The position numbers were made by a program, and so were the translations under genes. Below the pieces are notes generated by a model, which saw only the letters and a list, made by a program, of their open reading frames with translations, did not search any database and was not told where the DNA came from. From Drosophila persimilis (lineage: Eukaryota > Arthropoda > Insecta > Diptera > Drosophilidae), in assembly GCF_003286085.1 (NCBI RefSeq), contig NW_020825312.1, positions 3,596,001 through 3,660,000 on the forward strand: a stretch of DNA of 64,000 nucleotides, written 5' to 3'. Shown in pieces: positions 24,123 to 38,880 of the stretch (the first letter of the stretch is position 1; every line of letters begins with the position of its first letter).

Positions 24123-26091
24123 CGTGTGCGTTTGTGTGGACAGCAAATGAAAGGACAGCAACATAACAGGACCGCACAAAACACCCGTACAACTCGGCCT
24201 AGACGAGCAACAAGAGGCTACAATCCCCATTAGGTGATCCCCATCCTCCGGAGGACAGGCCAAACTATTTCGTGTGGCATCTGTGTGGAGGTGGAGGTGG
24301 AGGTGGGGGTGGGGGTAGGTGGAGGGTGTTTGTAGGACTGTGTGTGTACACAATTGTTGCCATTTCATTTTGTTGCCGCTGCCACCGACAGAAAGATTAC
24401 AGTTGCATACACATTTGCCTGTGTTAAATTGTCCCACAACCAATACAAAGTGACCTTTTCATTTATTTTTATGATGCTCCCACCGCCTACCCCATCAGCA
24501 CACCCGCCCATCCGCACCCCCATTGCCACATGGTGCACGTCCCTGTGGTCATAAAAAATAGTTCGCCCAACTCAACTTTCCTCTCAAATGGAAGGGCAAC
24601 AAATGTCGGCTACAGAGGCTCAAAGAGGCTTACTGGGCTAAATGATTTCTTCTGGGATTTTGAATCTGTTTATTCCAAGCTGCCATTAATGGATGTGGAT
24701 TTGTATAAGACCACTCAAATGGAAGCCATATCTGCCACAAAATAGTTTACCTGGAGAAAAGTACTGTATCAAATATACATAAGTAGTTATTGTTCAATTT
24801 TCTCGAAATTAATCTGAATAATTTTAGAACCCTACTTTGTATCAAATGATGATATATGTATAATGTGATGATTCTCACACTGAATGTGGAATATTTTCAC
24901 TTTAAAATTGCCTTTTCTTTAAGAAATGTGATGCGTGGTGCGGGACATTTCTAAATGAAGTTTTTGAATAAGAACCAAAAAGATTTCAGTGGTGAGAAGC
25001 AAAGTTGAAGTTCTGCTCAAAACTTTGTGGATGTCTCCTTGTATGAGTTTTCTTTTTGCTGGCTTCTGCTGGGGTTTCAGGTTCAAGCCGAGTGTTTCAG
25101 AGAGTCTTAAATACAGTCTTAGATTCACCTTCAATTGTTCCTTAAAATTATAGAATTTTGGCTGCAGCTCTGTATTTATTTAAATGATGTACCTATAGTT
25201 TTAGTTCAAGAATTGACTAGCAATATATGCTTAGAAATCAAGGCGTTCATATCCCTCGAGACAACAAACCGAAGCGGAGGAAATCTAATCTCTCTTTGGA
25301 TATTTTATTATCCAATTTCGAGTTTCTGCCGCAGGGACATAGACAGACAATCGGACATCGACAGAAACCAGCCAGCCAGGCAGCCAGCCAGCCAGCCACT
25401 GTTGTGGATCCGCTGTGGCTCTTTCTCCTGCACATCGCATCACTTTGCTTTTCCTTTAGCCTGTCCCTCCATTCCAGTTTTCCGCCATTGTTGCGGGTGC
25501 GACAAGGAGCAAAGCAAAGGGTCTCCACGTGCAGTAAGGAGTAAAGTTTACTGAAGCTCTCGAAGTTGTTTCTGCACTTCATTGCAAAACAAAATGTTTC
25601 AGCTTAAGCCCTTGTCCTACCCTGCCCCTGCTCCTGCCCCTGCCCCGGCACTGCACTGCCCCTGGAGGGGTATAAAATACCAGAACGGAATGTGTTCCGC
25701 ATGGCATTTGAAGTAACATCGAGTTTCTGGTCCAGGGCATGTTCAGGGAATGTCTGTGCCGTGGCCGGGGGCCAGTTGAGTGGTTCATCATTTATATGTT
25801 GCCTTTGACTCAATCAGTTACTCGTTTGGATCTCAGCATTCGTATCCGTATCCGTATCCACACTCGCATCATAATTTTCATTAGAATGGCTCTGCGCCTA
25901 AACCGAGTCAAAGGCACTTCACTCTGAAAAATGCCTACAATTTCGGCATATTTCTCTACGGTTTGACCACTTTTCCAACAAACTATTCCGACTATTTCAA
26001 GCTGCAGTGTTTCCGTTCGTTTGTTACTGAGCTCGTTTTGGGTTAGATTCGGTATTGGTATTTTCCCAGAGCAGGAACAGAAGCTGAAGCT

Positions 26092-26123
26092 GGAGCTGGG
26101 ACTGGGACTGGGACTGGGACTGG
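26092..26123 (+). repeat. GGGACT hexamer tandem
   Basis: Five near-perfect CTGGGA units, preceded by diverged AGCTGG units. Confidence 0.85.
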
Positions 26124-29100
26124 GGTTTGGGCTCGGGCCTGACAATGCTTTCCAAAACTTTTGCTTGCATGAATTTGATTTATTAATAAATTATACACTC
26201 TACTCCACACGAAAATAAAATTCTCTTCTATTTCCATTTTATTTACTTTCAGGTACGTCCTGTCTGGGGGTCTTCAATATGCAGCCAGTCGATTACGTTC
26301 GGGGAGGGACAGATGTGCGGGAAATTTAATACCCGGTGTCTGTGTGTGTGAGCGATAGTACTTACACATACATATGTACGCTTTCCCGTAAATTGATGCT
26401 CAAATCCAAAAACCAAATTTAGTGAATTTTGTGATTTTGTGCAGACACAAGTGGAAAATCAATTTCTTCCGAACGAGCCCGAAAGCATGCCATGGAAATA
26501 CAATTTATATATGTTTTTTTCTATTTCAAAAGATTGATGCTCGAAAGTATGCAAAGACTATACATACGATATGTCAGAGTGCAAGGTGACTCAAGATGGG
26601 AAAATGTGAGTGACGTGACTTCGAAATGTGAGGCATGTACATATGAGTGCGAGTTTTCCCTTTCTTTCAGAAATCATTTAATTGCTTTGAACGCAACTAA
26701 CGATCATTAATTTTATTTACTTTGTGGCGATTCATCAATTACATGGCATTTCTCTGGCCATACGTATAGGTATAGAGTATATCAAACATACACCTCCTCC
26801 TGCCTACAGATATTACCCATACAAACTTTTGTTCTTGCTCTATTCTTATTATCCCTAATGGAACATCTTTCTAAGTAGCGGCCATTTATAGCGGAAATAA
26901 TTTATTTAATTTATTTAAATTTATATAGTATTCAAGCCGAATCAACTCTTATAATATTATGGAAGTCTTCAACAGGCTTCAAACTGAAATGATGCAGCTC
27001 GGACTAAACAAACCAAAGAACTACCAAAACGTTATTCCTCAACACGTAAAGTTTGAGCGCACTCATATGCATTGTTTTTTTGAAACACGCTCCGAAAGGT
27101 GAAGGTAAAAATAAGTTTATAAATTTCTGCTGCTTCTGCTGGGGAGCACGACCCTTCTTGCAGCAGCAAGGAGACCCAGAAACTCAGAAATCGAACTATC
27201 CAGGCCACTCCTCGACCTCGGCTGAAAGGTAAATTTGAATAGGCTGTCCGCCACCCTGTTGTGTCGGACAATATTTGCCCCTGCCAGAAGGTGCTGGACG
27301 GAAAGTCCTGATGATTGTACCCACACTTGGAGTTGACACTATTGGAAATGCCTTGCGTTTGCTCTGCTCTCCTTGGAGTCAAATGAGTTTTGGATAAACG
27401 AGTCCGTCGGGAAAACTGCCTCCATAAGATGACGGACTGCTGGGAAACAAAAAAAATCTCTCAATGCCCTAGCTGGGAATGCATAATTAAGAGCAAACAC
27501 GAGAAATGAGCAAACGGTCCCAGACTATTCCATCTACATTGTGTTCGTCCCTGGCCGTTGGCCAAGTCTCATGTTCGGGCCTCGACTCCTGCCTGCCCTG
27601 TCCCTGTCGTGCCCTGCACTGTCCTGTGCTGTCCAGTCCAGGGAGAGACTGCTGCCGTTTTTCAAATTAAAATGCGTTTAGCTTAAAGTACACGTTCTCA
27701 TTTATCATTTTATTATGGCCAGGCAGTGTTTTTCTTGAGCTTTGCCGTTTGCTTTGGCTCTCTGAACTTTCCGTTCCTACGTGCTGGCCAACGGGGCGCA
27801 TGAGTAATGTGAGCACTTTCCTGCACACGGACTTTGAGGTGGAGTTGAAGTCCGGACAGACTGGAGTTAAAGCTACTTCCCATTGCCCTGTTTTGACCAG
27901 CTGCAACTGCCTTATTAAAACACCCGTATACGCCCCATACACCGTAGACCCATACCCTCTTAGAAACAAGCAAATTTCGCACAGCAGATTTCCATTAATG
28001 GTCCTTTCCCTGAGCAGGAAAAACAGCAGCCAATGATAGTTGCAACCAGAGCCAGCAGCAGCAACAGCAAGCAACTAAATGCTGTTGCAATTTCGTTCTT
28101 CGTTCGTGGGAGCGTTGTACTGCATTCAGTTCAGGACCCAGGACCTGGTTTGTTTCCCATTTATATTCATTTGTTTTCCGTTTTATTTACCCATCTCACC
28201 CGGAGCAGCAGCAGCAGCTGCAAATGTTCGGGTATGCATGCCACATTTTTGTATAATTTCCCATAGAAGCCGAGGGCGAAATTCTCACATTAGAAATGTG
28301 GGACCTCGACCAACATTATCGCTACCAACAAAGAACGAACCGCAGCCCCCTAATTGATTCGGTATTTTTGGGGGTGTTAAAAATTAGACAATTGGAATTC
28401 AAAATCTAAAAATTTTGCCTGGTACCTCGAAATCAATTAGTGGAGTATTTTCTGGCAACTTTCCCAATTATTTATCTCCAACTGTCGAACGAACAGTTTA
28501 ATGAACACATTTCCACTCCTGACTCCTGCTTCAATGAATGTCTGAAGAGCCGGAAAGTACTTATTGCAATGTTGTTAATTATTTGACAATACTTTTAAAT
28601 GGGAAACTTTCGAGGGAGCCGTGCTTCGGCTTGAGAGACCTTCGCATCTGGTTCGGACAAGCGGGAGTATTGCTAATTGCAGTTTGGCCACGGGGAAGAA
28701 GCAACAAGCTGGCCGGCCACCCACTACTTTACAAGGGATGGCCGGCCGCGGAAGAGTCTTGGTTGGTTGCCGCCGTAATGTGGCCAAAGTAGTGCTACCA
28801 CTGGAGTGTCGTGTCGTGTCGTTTTAGCCACCAAGTTGTCGGAGGAGGAAGAGGAGGTTGAGGTGGAAGGAGGATGGAGCGGCACAGGCAGCGGCAGAGG
28901 CAGCGGCAGCGGAACCACAACTACGAGTGGCGGCTCCGGGGAAAAGTGCGCGCTTTGCCGTAAAAATGCTGTCGCTTTTCACAGCTTGAAGGATACAGAC
29001 GTGGCAAGGGCACCCGGATCCGGGACAGGAAACTACTCTTAGTCCCTTTGAACCTGCGCCAGCTCCAGGCCCGAATGCTTTTTGTGACATTTTTGCAGAA

Positions 29101-29412
29101 GGTTTTTTGCATTCGTGCAACTTTTTGTTGGCACTGCGGTTTCTGGGGCAAGCCAGCCAACAGATATATAGGCGAAGGCAAGTGGAAAAGGGGCGTGTCT
29201 TTAAGTTTGCTGCACGTTAATTTTGTTTGCCCGAGCGAAAAGTGTGAAAATTTATACCCATCTCCCGCGCGAGCTCTAATTTCCACATTGCCAGTACCCA
29301 GGATCCAGGACCGGTGCACCGCGGTGCGTGCGCGGCTCTCGCAAAAGTTTTCCTCGCAGCGGCGAAAAGTATGCAAATTATTGAGAAAGTTTTTCGCATT
29401 TTTCACAGAGCG

Positions 29413-29449
<37 letters not shown>
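29413..29449 (+). repeat. (CTG)12 trinucleotide repeat
   Basis: Twelve uninterrupted CTG units. It opens polyLeu or polyAla frames on + and polySer or polyAla frames on -, which explains the long frames at 29048-29652; I do not read these as genes. Confidence 0.9.
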
Positions 29450-29451
<2 letters not shown>

Positions 29452-29668
29452 ATGCTGCCACATTTGACAATCTCCAAATGCCCAGTTGCCACATCTTGCT
29501 GCAGGCACATCTTGCACAAGTGCGTGCAGAAGGGGGCTAAATTATGTATGCTCCTCGTGCCCCAACAGCCGGACCCAAGGCTGGACAAGAGCAAATGTAA
29601 GCATCCTTTTGCTCTGGTTCTGGCCAAGCACAATTTGATGCCCTGCACTTGACACTCGCCCCGAATCA

Positions 29669-29694
29669 GGACCCGGACCCGGACCCGGACCCGG
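29669..29694 (+). repeat. GGACCC hexamer tandem
   Basis: Four GGACCC units plus a partial one. Confidence 0.85.
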
Positions 29695-32600
29695 GCTTGG
29701 GCCCAACCTCGGCCTGCCTCTCCGATTTAGGTGTGTGTCGACCCGTCAAGGTCCTGCCGCCCCGATGGGAGAGCAATTTGTCAGTCCCGTCCACTCTCTC
29801 TCATCCGCCCCTTTTGCTGGGGAAATTATTATTTTGTTTAATGATTTGTGCTTGGTCTCGTAATTGAGCCAGGGAAGGGGATGGGATGGCATACCCCCTG
29901 CTCTTGACCCACAATGGCAGGATGGAAAAAGGAAAAGAAGGAAAACTATCGCAACAAAGTTGCTGGCATTTTGGTCGTTGTGCTCCTTTGCCCCCAGTTC
30001 TGAGGACAAACCCATCCCAGCGTGAAGAGTGGAAAATGGAAAATTCTATTTATAAATTTCACTGGCATCGAGAATATTTCGCAACTGTCGTTCGAGCAGA
30101 AAGTTCATTGTCAATTGATTCGCCAGTCGGGTGGGCATGGGCAAGAGCCCAAGCCCAAGCCCAAGGATTGTACCCCCTGTCCATGATTGTCCATCTATCC
30201 ATTATTAATCGAAAGTATTTCGTTTGTGCAATTTTGAGCTTGGCCCGGAATTTTGTGACAGGAATTTCTCCTGTCTGCTGCTCATATTTAGTTAGTGGAA
30301 AACGAAGAGAAAACAGCAGAAAATGTCCAATGCTGTTGGAGAATTTCAAATTAAATATCATAGATATGGCAGAGGACACACGTTCGTTTGTGAAAGGATT
30401 GAAAGGATGAGGATTTCAATTAATTGAACCCGTAACTTCTAAAATAAAATACCGTCATTATGAGCCCTTTCAGACGAGTACGAGTATGTGTGTGGACAAA
30501 CAAAATACGCGCAATACAAATACAAATTGCAGATCATCGATGCATTAAACCAAAGCCCAATAGGGCGTATAATTCAATTAAAAATTAAATGCAGTCATAA
30601 ACAATCGGCATGGGCATCGACTGCCGTCTGCTGTCGGCTGTCTGCTTAACTGTGGTTAAGCCCCAGCCATTAAACGCAAAAATGACACAAAATTGTAGGA
30701 AAAACGGGGACTCAATTTAAAATCGCTCGCTGCATAATTATTTTGTGTGTGTGTGTGTGTGGGCATGCGACGAAATGAAATCCATTTATCAGCGAGATAT
30801 TAAATGCGAAAATTCCATATTTCATGAAACAATAACCAATAGCCAATAGCCAATGCTTCTGTAACGTCAGCGCCGCAACAAGAAGCAGGAAAATTAAATG
30901 CGGATTCCAATTAAAATTCCGAATGAATATATGACACACAATAGTCGGCTGCAGGCGCCACTCCAGCGCGTCCTTTGCAACCCATCCAGAGGGATACTCG
31001 TGATGCACGTAAGGCCGATTGATAATGCTCTTTTCGACAAATGAGGCAGGAAGGAAAGCAATTCGCCCGGAGCACACTGATATATGTATGAGTATATGTA
31101 CATATATATTGTTCGTGGGAAGCCTTTATCTGGCAGGATGGATCTGCTGTTTCTATATGGTTTACCCGAGTGTAAATACATACATACATAAGTATTTATA
31201 GGTCGGTGGAGCAGTGAACTGACCAAATATGGACACATGGGTATTGAAACTATTTAATGATATATTTTAATTCTGGATTAATCAGTACAGCACTTCCGGT
31301 ACGGCAAGCCAAAGGTTTAATCACCTTTCAAAGGGCATAAAAAATAATTTGAGGGTCTTTTCTGATCAAACAATTCAATCCGTGAGAGAGCGAGGGTGCA
31401 CTTCTGCTGAATTGATTTATATACATATTTAAATTACCAAAGTCGATGAGTGTATCTCTCAAAACTAAATACTCGTAACAAAATTAAGTATTTTTACAAG
31501 AAAACCTTAACAGAATGAAATATTATTACTTAAACCAAAAATATGGTTCTTTTTTACGAATATTGGTATCTTTTCTTGTTCATAAATTTAAATTTTCGTA
31601 AAACCATTCGGCATTTGAATAAGCTGCTGCTGGGCTATTTATGGTTTCAATTTCTTAAAAATGTATCCTGTGCGTGTATATGGCAGCGCAGCATTTTGTG
31701 TGGCACAGGACTCCCAAGTGCCTTCCACTTCATTAGGCAACGGCTCCAAATACGTGTGGCAGCAGCAAAATTTTTCAGCATTTTGCTTACACTTTCGCTC
31801 GAATGCAGTTTCGAAAGCCTGCTCCAAAAGCCATCCGTGTGTGCGGTGTGCCGTGGGGGCCTTGTGTCGAGTGCCTGAGTACGGGCAGGGAGTGTTTTTT
31901 GTTTGCATTGCATAAGGGGGTAAAAAGTAAAAATCCATTGCATACTTGGGGGCGCACAGTCACGGTGCTGTTGATCTTTGCATACACGTTTCCGTTTCAG
32001 CTTTGGCGGACAAACAGCCGTGGGGCAGGCTTCTCAATAGATGTGGCCAAATTAATTCAATTTGTGCTGAAGCCAAAGCAGATGCCGAAGCCGAGGACGA
32101 GAGCGGGGCCGTGGACGTGGACGTGGACGGGGACGGGGACGGGGCTGGGTTCTTCGTGCTGCGCATAGATGATGATGGGCGGTCATTTGGCGCTCGAATG
32201 GCTTGAAGTCACCGCAGGATAGTTGGCGCTGGACAGTAAAGTAGGGAGGGAGGACCGACTCGATGTTTACTCACTTAGGCGAAGAGCCACCATCGTCTGA
32301 TCTCCATCTCCATCTCCCACCCCTCCCCCCGTTCAGCATAGCAAATGAAGCGGAAGAACTTCACGTGCCGCAATACAAATTGAAAATCAATGCTGGGAAA
32401 TCTCAAGCCACACGACGAGGCGAACGCCTCTGGGCTGCTGCAGCTACTGCTGCTGCCCGACTCCGATTCCAACTGCGAGGCGGGTCGGACGGTGTCCGTG
32501 GGCCTTTTAACCCATTCAAGGCGCCTGCCCCATAAATTGCCCTTCGAGTTCTCGAGTGGCCATTCAGACGGCCGTTTTGCAGCCATGATGCAGGGTTCGA

Positions 32601-33828
32601 TTTCAATGCCCCCTATTAACCAACAACGAGGCGGCCTGGTCCGGCAGGATAATGCGAATAACTGTCCAAGCAAGGGACATAGCCCTTTACAATGACGCGC
32701 CAGGAAGTCTGAACGGAGTCGTTGATTCCCCTAGGCCTGAAATGAAGGGATATGAAATATATGTGGTATTTTTCCAGCAATCAGGAAAAACATTGTATTG
32801 TATTAGTGGTTGCCTGCGAATGGTTGAGCAATAGGGAAACTGCGACACTCAGACTGATTGATGTCGAGTATTACGTACCTCTACAATAGTGAAAGAAACC
32901 ATCATACCCAGAGTTAAATTAAAATTCAAAAGTGTACCCTACATGTTTTCCAGTGTAGAGCTTCGTTCCAGTGTGCTCTTTGAGGGCGCCTTGTCCACTT
33001 GGCCGTTATGAATTGACTTTTCCCCTGGGGAATGTCCGGCTACCCCTTCTTCCGTTGCTCATTGAAGATAATGAAATTTAAATTTTACCATTTTTTTAAA
33101 TCTGTTTTCTCTTTTTCTCTTCTCTCTCTCTTCGCATTCTCGCCCTCTGCCTTCACTCATTCGCATATTTATGAGGCGTGCGGTGGGGAAACTGCTTTGC
33201 AATAGCCATAGTACATTAAAACAAGGTGAGGCGTTGCCAGAGAGCACGGCAGAGAGAGAGAGAGAGAGAGACTATGCATGTGATAAACAAAAAAAGGGGA
33301 ATGCCTTTCACCTTACAGAAAAACACCTTGGGCATAGCTTTGCATAATAGTTTTTACAGTTTCTTTAAAGGCATTCCCAGGCTTACGACAGCTTCGCGAG
33401 GAAGTAGCAGAGCATAGCGGCAGAGAGGAAAAAAGGTAGAGCTGTAGAGGGATGGAAGGGTAGAGGGTAGAGGAACTGCATCCGCCAGGGACCGTTTGCT
33501 TTTGGCTTCGCTGTGTAACCGGATTGATCCTCGCCCTCCGGCGGACTGAGTGTCCTTATTCTCTTTTTTTTACCGTAATAATGTTTACTCCACCCGTGTG
33601 TGTGTGTGTGTGTGTATTTGTGCCATGGGGGATGGGTGGCTCAGTGTATGTGTGCTGGTGTATTTACCGTAATTCAGCTTACAGCTTCAGCACAGGTGAG
33701 TGTTGCATAAATTTGCAAATATTTTGCAAGTCAGCAAGGCGGGGCAGCTGTCGGCAAAGGGAGAGTAGGGAGGACTTGCCCCCCAGTCCCCCTCTTGTCG
33801 GGAACATCATCATCATCAGCCGCCAGCA

Positions 33829-33849
33829 TCAGCAGCAGCAGCAGCAGCA
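33829..33849 (+). repeat. (AGC)n trinucleotide repeat
   Basis: Seven CAG/AGC units following a CAT-rich stretch. Confidence 0.85.
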
Positions 33850-34530
33850 CTACTTGCAACGACAGTCCTTTGCGGATAAGGGGCGTGTGTGTGGCAAGAG
33901 GGATGCTGCAAACAACGTGAAAGGCGCAGGTTGCCGTGGAATTGATTTTCCTTTTTAACGATGTGCGACGCACACAGGCGCCATACTCATACCCATACCC
34001 TTACCCCCATCCCTAACACTATCCCCACGCCCATGGACCCCCTCCGCAGACTTTCCATTTTCCAGTTGCATGTTGCAACATCAACAGTTACAACAATGCA
34101 ATGAACAACTTTGCCTCGTGGCAGACATTGCAAGTCATTTTTCACGTTCGGCTTGGTGAATGCTGCGAGCAGGAACAGTGGACAGGGGGTATTTCTGGAT
34201 GCGATTGTACCACATTCGATGTAGGGAATGAATAATTACCGCCTTGATTGAAAAGGAATCACCTGATGCATTCCACGTGATGGCTAAGCTGTCAATCGAA
34301 TGACAGAACTCAAAGGATCCATTTCCTCTGGATAATAAGGAAATCGCGAAAGTAGAACCAGCGGAAACGAAATCAGAATCATACGAGTATATTGTATTCG
34401 AAAAGGAGTCATCGACTCTCCACAAAATGTAACTTCATACCACTGTGCACCCTCTACTGTGGTGGTAGGTGTAATGTTGTCCTGTCATGGGTTTTCCCCA
34501 CAAAACTGGTTGTGCATGTACCAGTACCAG

Positions 34531-34556
34531 TACGAGTACGAGTACGAGTACTCGTA
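34531..34556 (+). repeat. TACGAG hexamer tandem with terminal inversion
   Basis: Three to four TACGAG units run into their own reverse complement (TACTCGTA at 34549-34556), making a short palindromic end. Confidence 0.8.
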
Positions 34557-36702
34557 GTACCTGGACTTTTACTTTCTGCACTCAACGTTTGCCGCCAGCG
34601 AATCGCAGAACTTGCAAACTTATTGAAAATATGATTTGAAATTCAATTGGGGACCACGTGACTTCATTGTCGTTGCGGTGCGGTGCGGTGCTGTAGTCAA
34701 TAAAATTGGAAATCCATGTTAACCTGAACCCAACATAAAAGCGAGAAGTCAGCCAAGGTATAACAGTTGTACACAAATGTAAATACTCGTATGTACTCCC
34801 AGTGTTACGCGCACACCCACATCTACGCCCAGCGCCCCACCAATGGCAGTCAGAGGGCAGGGTTCAGGCCCCTCACCTCATCAATCATTTTGCTTCGGAG
34901 AGGGATTGCATCTGGTGAATGTGCAGGACCCCACTTCTCCTCGCAATTAGAACTTTTGAGATATTCCAAATGCTTTCGGGCTACAGCGCCGGACAGGGCC
35001 AAGGAACGTCCGGCCTGGACGGGGTGAAGGGAGCTCGAACAAAGTGAGCAAATTGATGTGAAAATGCAAGTGATTCGATTTTTCATGTCCAGACGGAGAG
35101 AACGGCACGCCCAGCCCAGGCCCGGACTCGCTTTGATTGTCCTTCCTGACGTTGATTTGATGAATTATTGATTTGTTTGATTAATCGTACCACTGAGCAG
35201 GCAGCCCCTAGGATGCAGCCCGGAGAAGACTTCTGACTTCCTCTGGCTTTACTGCTCTGCGGCGGGTGGGGAGGGTGTCGACGTGGACTGCTCTTTAATG
35301 TTTGCCTGGCCAATCGACTGTTGAATGCAGTTTTATTTTCGGGGACCCCAAAGCTGGTCCGCATACTTGAGTGGCCTCATGCTGCTGCTACTGGTGCCGC
35401 CTCCGTCTATTAAAGTCCACATTTCCGGACACTGTCACGCCTCCAAAGATAAATGAGAAATGGGTAATGGGAAATGGGAAATGGTGGAAAAACAGCGAAA
35501 TGAGGCAGCAGAAGAAAAATGGAACGATGCCGAAAGTGCGAGGAATATGAAAAGACAACAGCGCCAGCAATTTGCAGCAAGGACAAGCGAGACCATGCCA
35601 CAACAATGGCCGTGTTTGTCCACGCGGACGTGCCCGGGGACGAGCGACGAAAGCGGAGCCCACAAAAAGTTACCCAGCGTCGGACAAGTGTCAAACATGG
35701 CCAAAGAGAAATACTCGGCAAAAAAGCGCAAAGCGAAAATGAAAATGAAAGCAAACATTACCATAACCATTGACATCCAGCTCCCAATTTGCTGGCAGCA
35801 ACGGAGTAATCGCGGGCCAGCGGCGTCATCTCAGCCAGCCGGAGAGCTTCACGACGATCTGGGAGCTTCGCCTCAAGGACTCCTGCAGGATTTCGCCGCA
35901 CAACCATCGCAGGTCTAGATTCGCGTACTCCAAGGGAAATTTCAATCAAATTTCAATTCTCTTTTGGGTAGTCTTGAGTTCCAAGAGATTTGATAATGCC
36001 GAAATCAAAGAAAATCAAGGAACCTTTCCACGAACAGTAGCCAGAATCTTTTAAGGTCTAAGGTTTAATAAATTTCCTGGAACATCTAGCAGCAGCCTCA
36101 CTTCATTGGCGTTCGTTTCGTTTTTAAAACGAAGAGTGAGTGCTACTTCAATTCCGACTCCATCACATCCATCTGTCACCTCCATTTGGAAATATTTGAT
36201 GAATATTTGAAGCATGGCGGCATGAGTAAACGAAAAAGGTTGCAACACAAAAAATTTAACACAACACATTTAATGTAAAAAAAAGAAACATTAGCTACGA
36301 CATTATGATGATGCTGATGGACAAGAACATTTGGCCGATTCCGTCGAACATTAATCAAAATCATAAACGTGCCCAAGGGCCCAAGGAGGAAATAATCGGT
36401 AGGGAGTAGGATAAGGCTGAGACTGAGGCAAAGGCATGCATAATGTTCAATTTTTATTGCGAAACAGGATCGATTTCCTAATGTATGCCACCCGTCAGAC
36501 AGAGACAGAGACCAGAGTGGGGGACCAACCCATTGGGAATCCACCTACGACTTGCGCAGGACAGCGATAACTCGAATGACATTTGCCATTCACAGCCATG
36601 GATGATTAGGCATCACGCATACAAACATACACATACATTATGTATGGGTCTAGGATCCCCTGCGACTCCAACCCCTCGCTCAGCTAAGAATACTGCTGCC
36701 CC

Positions 36703-36746
36703 GTCCTGGGTCCTGGGTCCTGGGTGCTGGGTTCTGGGTCCTGGGC
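36703..36746 (+). repeat. Imperfect TGGGTCC heptamer tandem
   Basis: Six CCTGGGT-like units with single-base changes. Confidence 0.8.
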
Positions 36747-38850
36747 CGAAAGGTAAGTGGGCCAATTTTGCTGACTTGTCACTTCCGGTCAAATGGCTCT
36801 GAATGCCGCCGAAACCCAGACAAGCCACCAGCCCCAGAGGCAGACATAAATCTCCCTGTGGTCGATGGGGTGGATTGGCACGGGGAGGGGACATCGGCAA
36901 TCTGTGAAATCTGCCGATGTTGTTGAATGCGCATCAAATTAATGAAATTAGGCGACGCCAATGAATTTTCCCGTTGTCAATAATTCTCGGCCGCATATTA
37001 TTCATAACCGGGCGGGCAGCCACATACCAGACACACACCCAGCTATTTCCCCACACAACCCATCGCCATCGACATGGCAAGGGGCTCGGGTCGACTTTCT
37101 CCGGCAATTTATGAATCCGAAAGTGAGTTTTATGTGACTTTATCGACATTGCAGCTGACATGCTCATGCTCCCAATTCCTAGTGTCGAGCCAGAGCGAGG
37201 AGCAACAGTTGTCGAATGCTTTAAGTGAGATTTTATCCTTCGCAAAAATACTCGTAGTACTAATGCTAAAACAGTAATAGTGCTTGATAAATACTCGTAG
37301 CATATTTGTTCTTCCTAAACATTTTCTGATTTCGGAGAATCGCATTGCCATTAAAAGTTCGAGAGCGAGTCCCTTGAACCACTTGGATTTTATGTCTTGA
37401 CACTTATTTGATTTTATGATCAATTGAAGTAATTCGAGCATTTGGAACTTGTTCAAAATCAGATTTGTCAAACAGCAATCACAGTCGTATGCTTAATGGC
37501 TCTGGAAGATTTGTGTTTATGTTTCGGTTACTCCGCGAAATGGACTTAAGAAACCCAGCTTTGGCCTGTGACCTATGACCGTTCTAAGCAGCATTGCTTA
37601 CCAGTCAAAGTCGTGCCCTTAAAAGCCCTTAAAGTGCCTGTCCCTGCCCCTATCCATTTGCCCTCGGCCTAAAAGGCATTCGCGTCCGAGCAAATGAACT
37701 CATTTGTTCTAATTTAATCTTATTACACGGAGATTTATTGCCCTGCGCATGATATGGCAACCCTTTGGGCCCTTTGGCTCTCGGAGAAAGTCCGAGTTGG
37801 AGGCGAACCCCTTCTTGCCCCTGCTCCAACTCTTATATCTGACTTTTGTTCGGCTTGGATTCTGTTTGGGGCAGTGGAAGGAAGGCAATTTAAAAAGCGA
37901 TTCAAGTGAAAGTGCTCGAAAGTTAATTATGATTGATTGAGTGCCATTGAAAGTGACAGGGCGTGTGGCGGTGGGGGAATTGATTTTTGTGACTGTTCCA
38001 ACTGCTCCTTCAACTGCACGGCTCGTACATTTGACAACCCGACTGTAATTGACAGCCGAACATTGCGCATACGCACTGTTGATCGGCCTTTAAAGAGGCG
38101 GCGTGTAAATGACTGTGCCAGGCGGCTGGACGCAAAACTCTCAGCTAACCGAGCCACCCCATCCTATGAGCTACACCTACCTATACCCCTACCCCCACCC
38201 GTACCAGTTAGAGGTTTATGCGTCCCTCCGGCATTTGCAGAGCGAATTACTCGCACACTCGAACATAAAAGCTAAATAATTAAAAATAGTAAAACTTTAA
38301 TGTGAATTGGGTGCCATAAAAACAGATTACAAATGGAATTTCAAATGTTTCCCAACTGTGACAGAACTGGGAAACGGAAGGGTTTACCAACCGACTGTTT
38401 CTACCAATTTGGCGAGTGCCGTTTATCTTGATTCCTGATGAATTGGCCTTGCCACAGGTGGGGAGTGACGGATGCGGCCAGCCTCCTGGCCAGATTGCAT
38501 CTCTCCAGCCCCTACGTAAATCAGAGCCACCTTGTGGGTGTATTTGCATTGTGGTGCTTACCAGATTGCGGCATTTGAGCAGAGCTCTCATGTGTGCTGT
38601 TGGGGGAGGGGAGTGCATTTGTGGCAGTCAGGCAGACCATCTTGGCCACACAGTGGAAGCATTCCGAGAATGATTCTGTTTTCTTGCAATGTAACGACGC
38701 GTCGTTGATCCACAGATCGTGTTTCGGCCCATTGTGCATCACGACGGGCAAGCACATCTGTTGCCAATCCCTGATGTCCCTTTGTGATGCCATCTTTCTG
38801 TCTGTCCAGTCAATGTCCCATGTCCCATGTCCATGACCATGTCCACGTCT

Positions 38851-38880
38851 GTGCTGTGCTGTGCTGTGCTGTGCTGTGCC
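38851..38880 (+). repeat. GTGCT pentamer tandem
   Basis: About six perfect GTGCT units, degrading into GTGCC. Confidence 0.9.

Larger units (their letters stand above)
23288..33000. other. Gene-poor region, part 1
   Basis: About 9.7 kb of mostly unique non-coding DNA. It holds a (GT)n tract at 24086-24119, a GGTGGA-type tract near 24290-24317, CCAG-rich repeats near 25366-25398, a GGGACT tandem (26092-26123), a (CTG)12 tract (29413-29449), a GGACCC tandem (29669-29694) and a (GT)n tract near 30743-30760. Frames up to about 200 codons exist on both strands, but their proteins are repeat-derived or random in look, with no domain and no splice partners. It may be intergenic DNA or a long intron. 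Confidence 0.5.

Noticed and set aside
29048..29652. Frames with polyLeu or polyAla runs
   Set aside because: They arise from the (CTG)12 microsatellite read in different frames on both strands.
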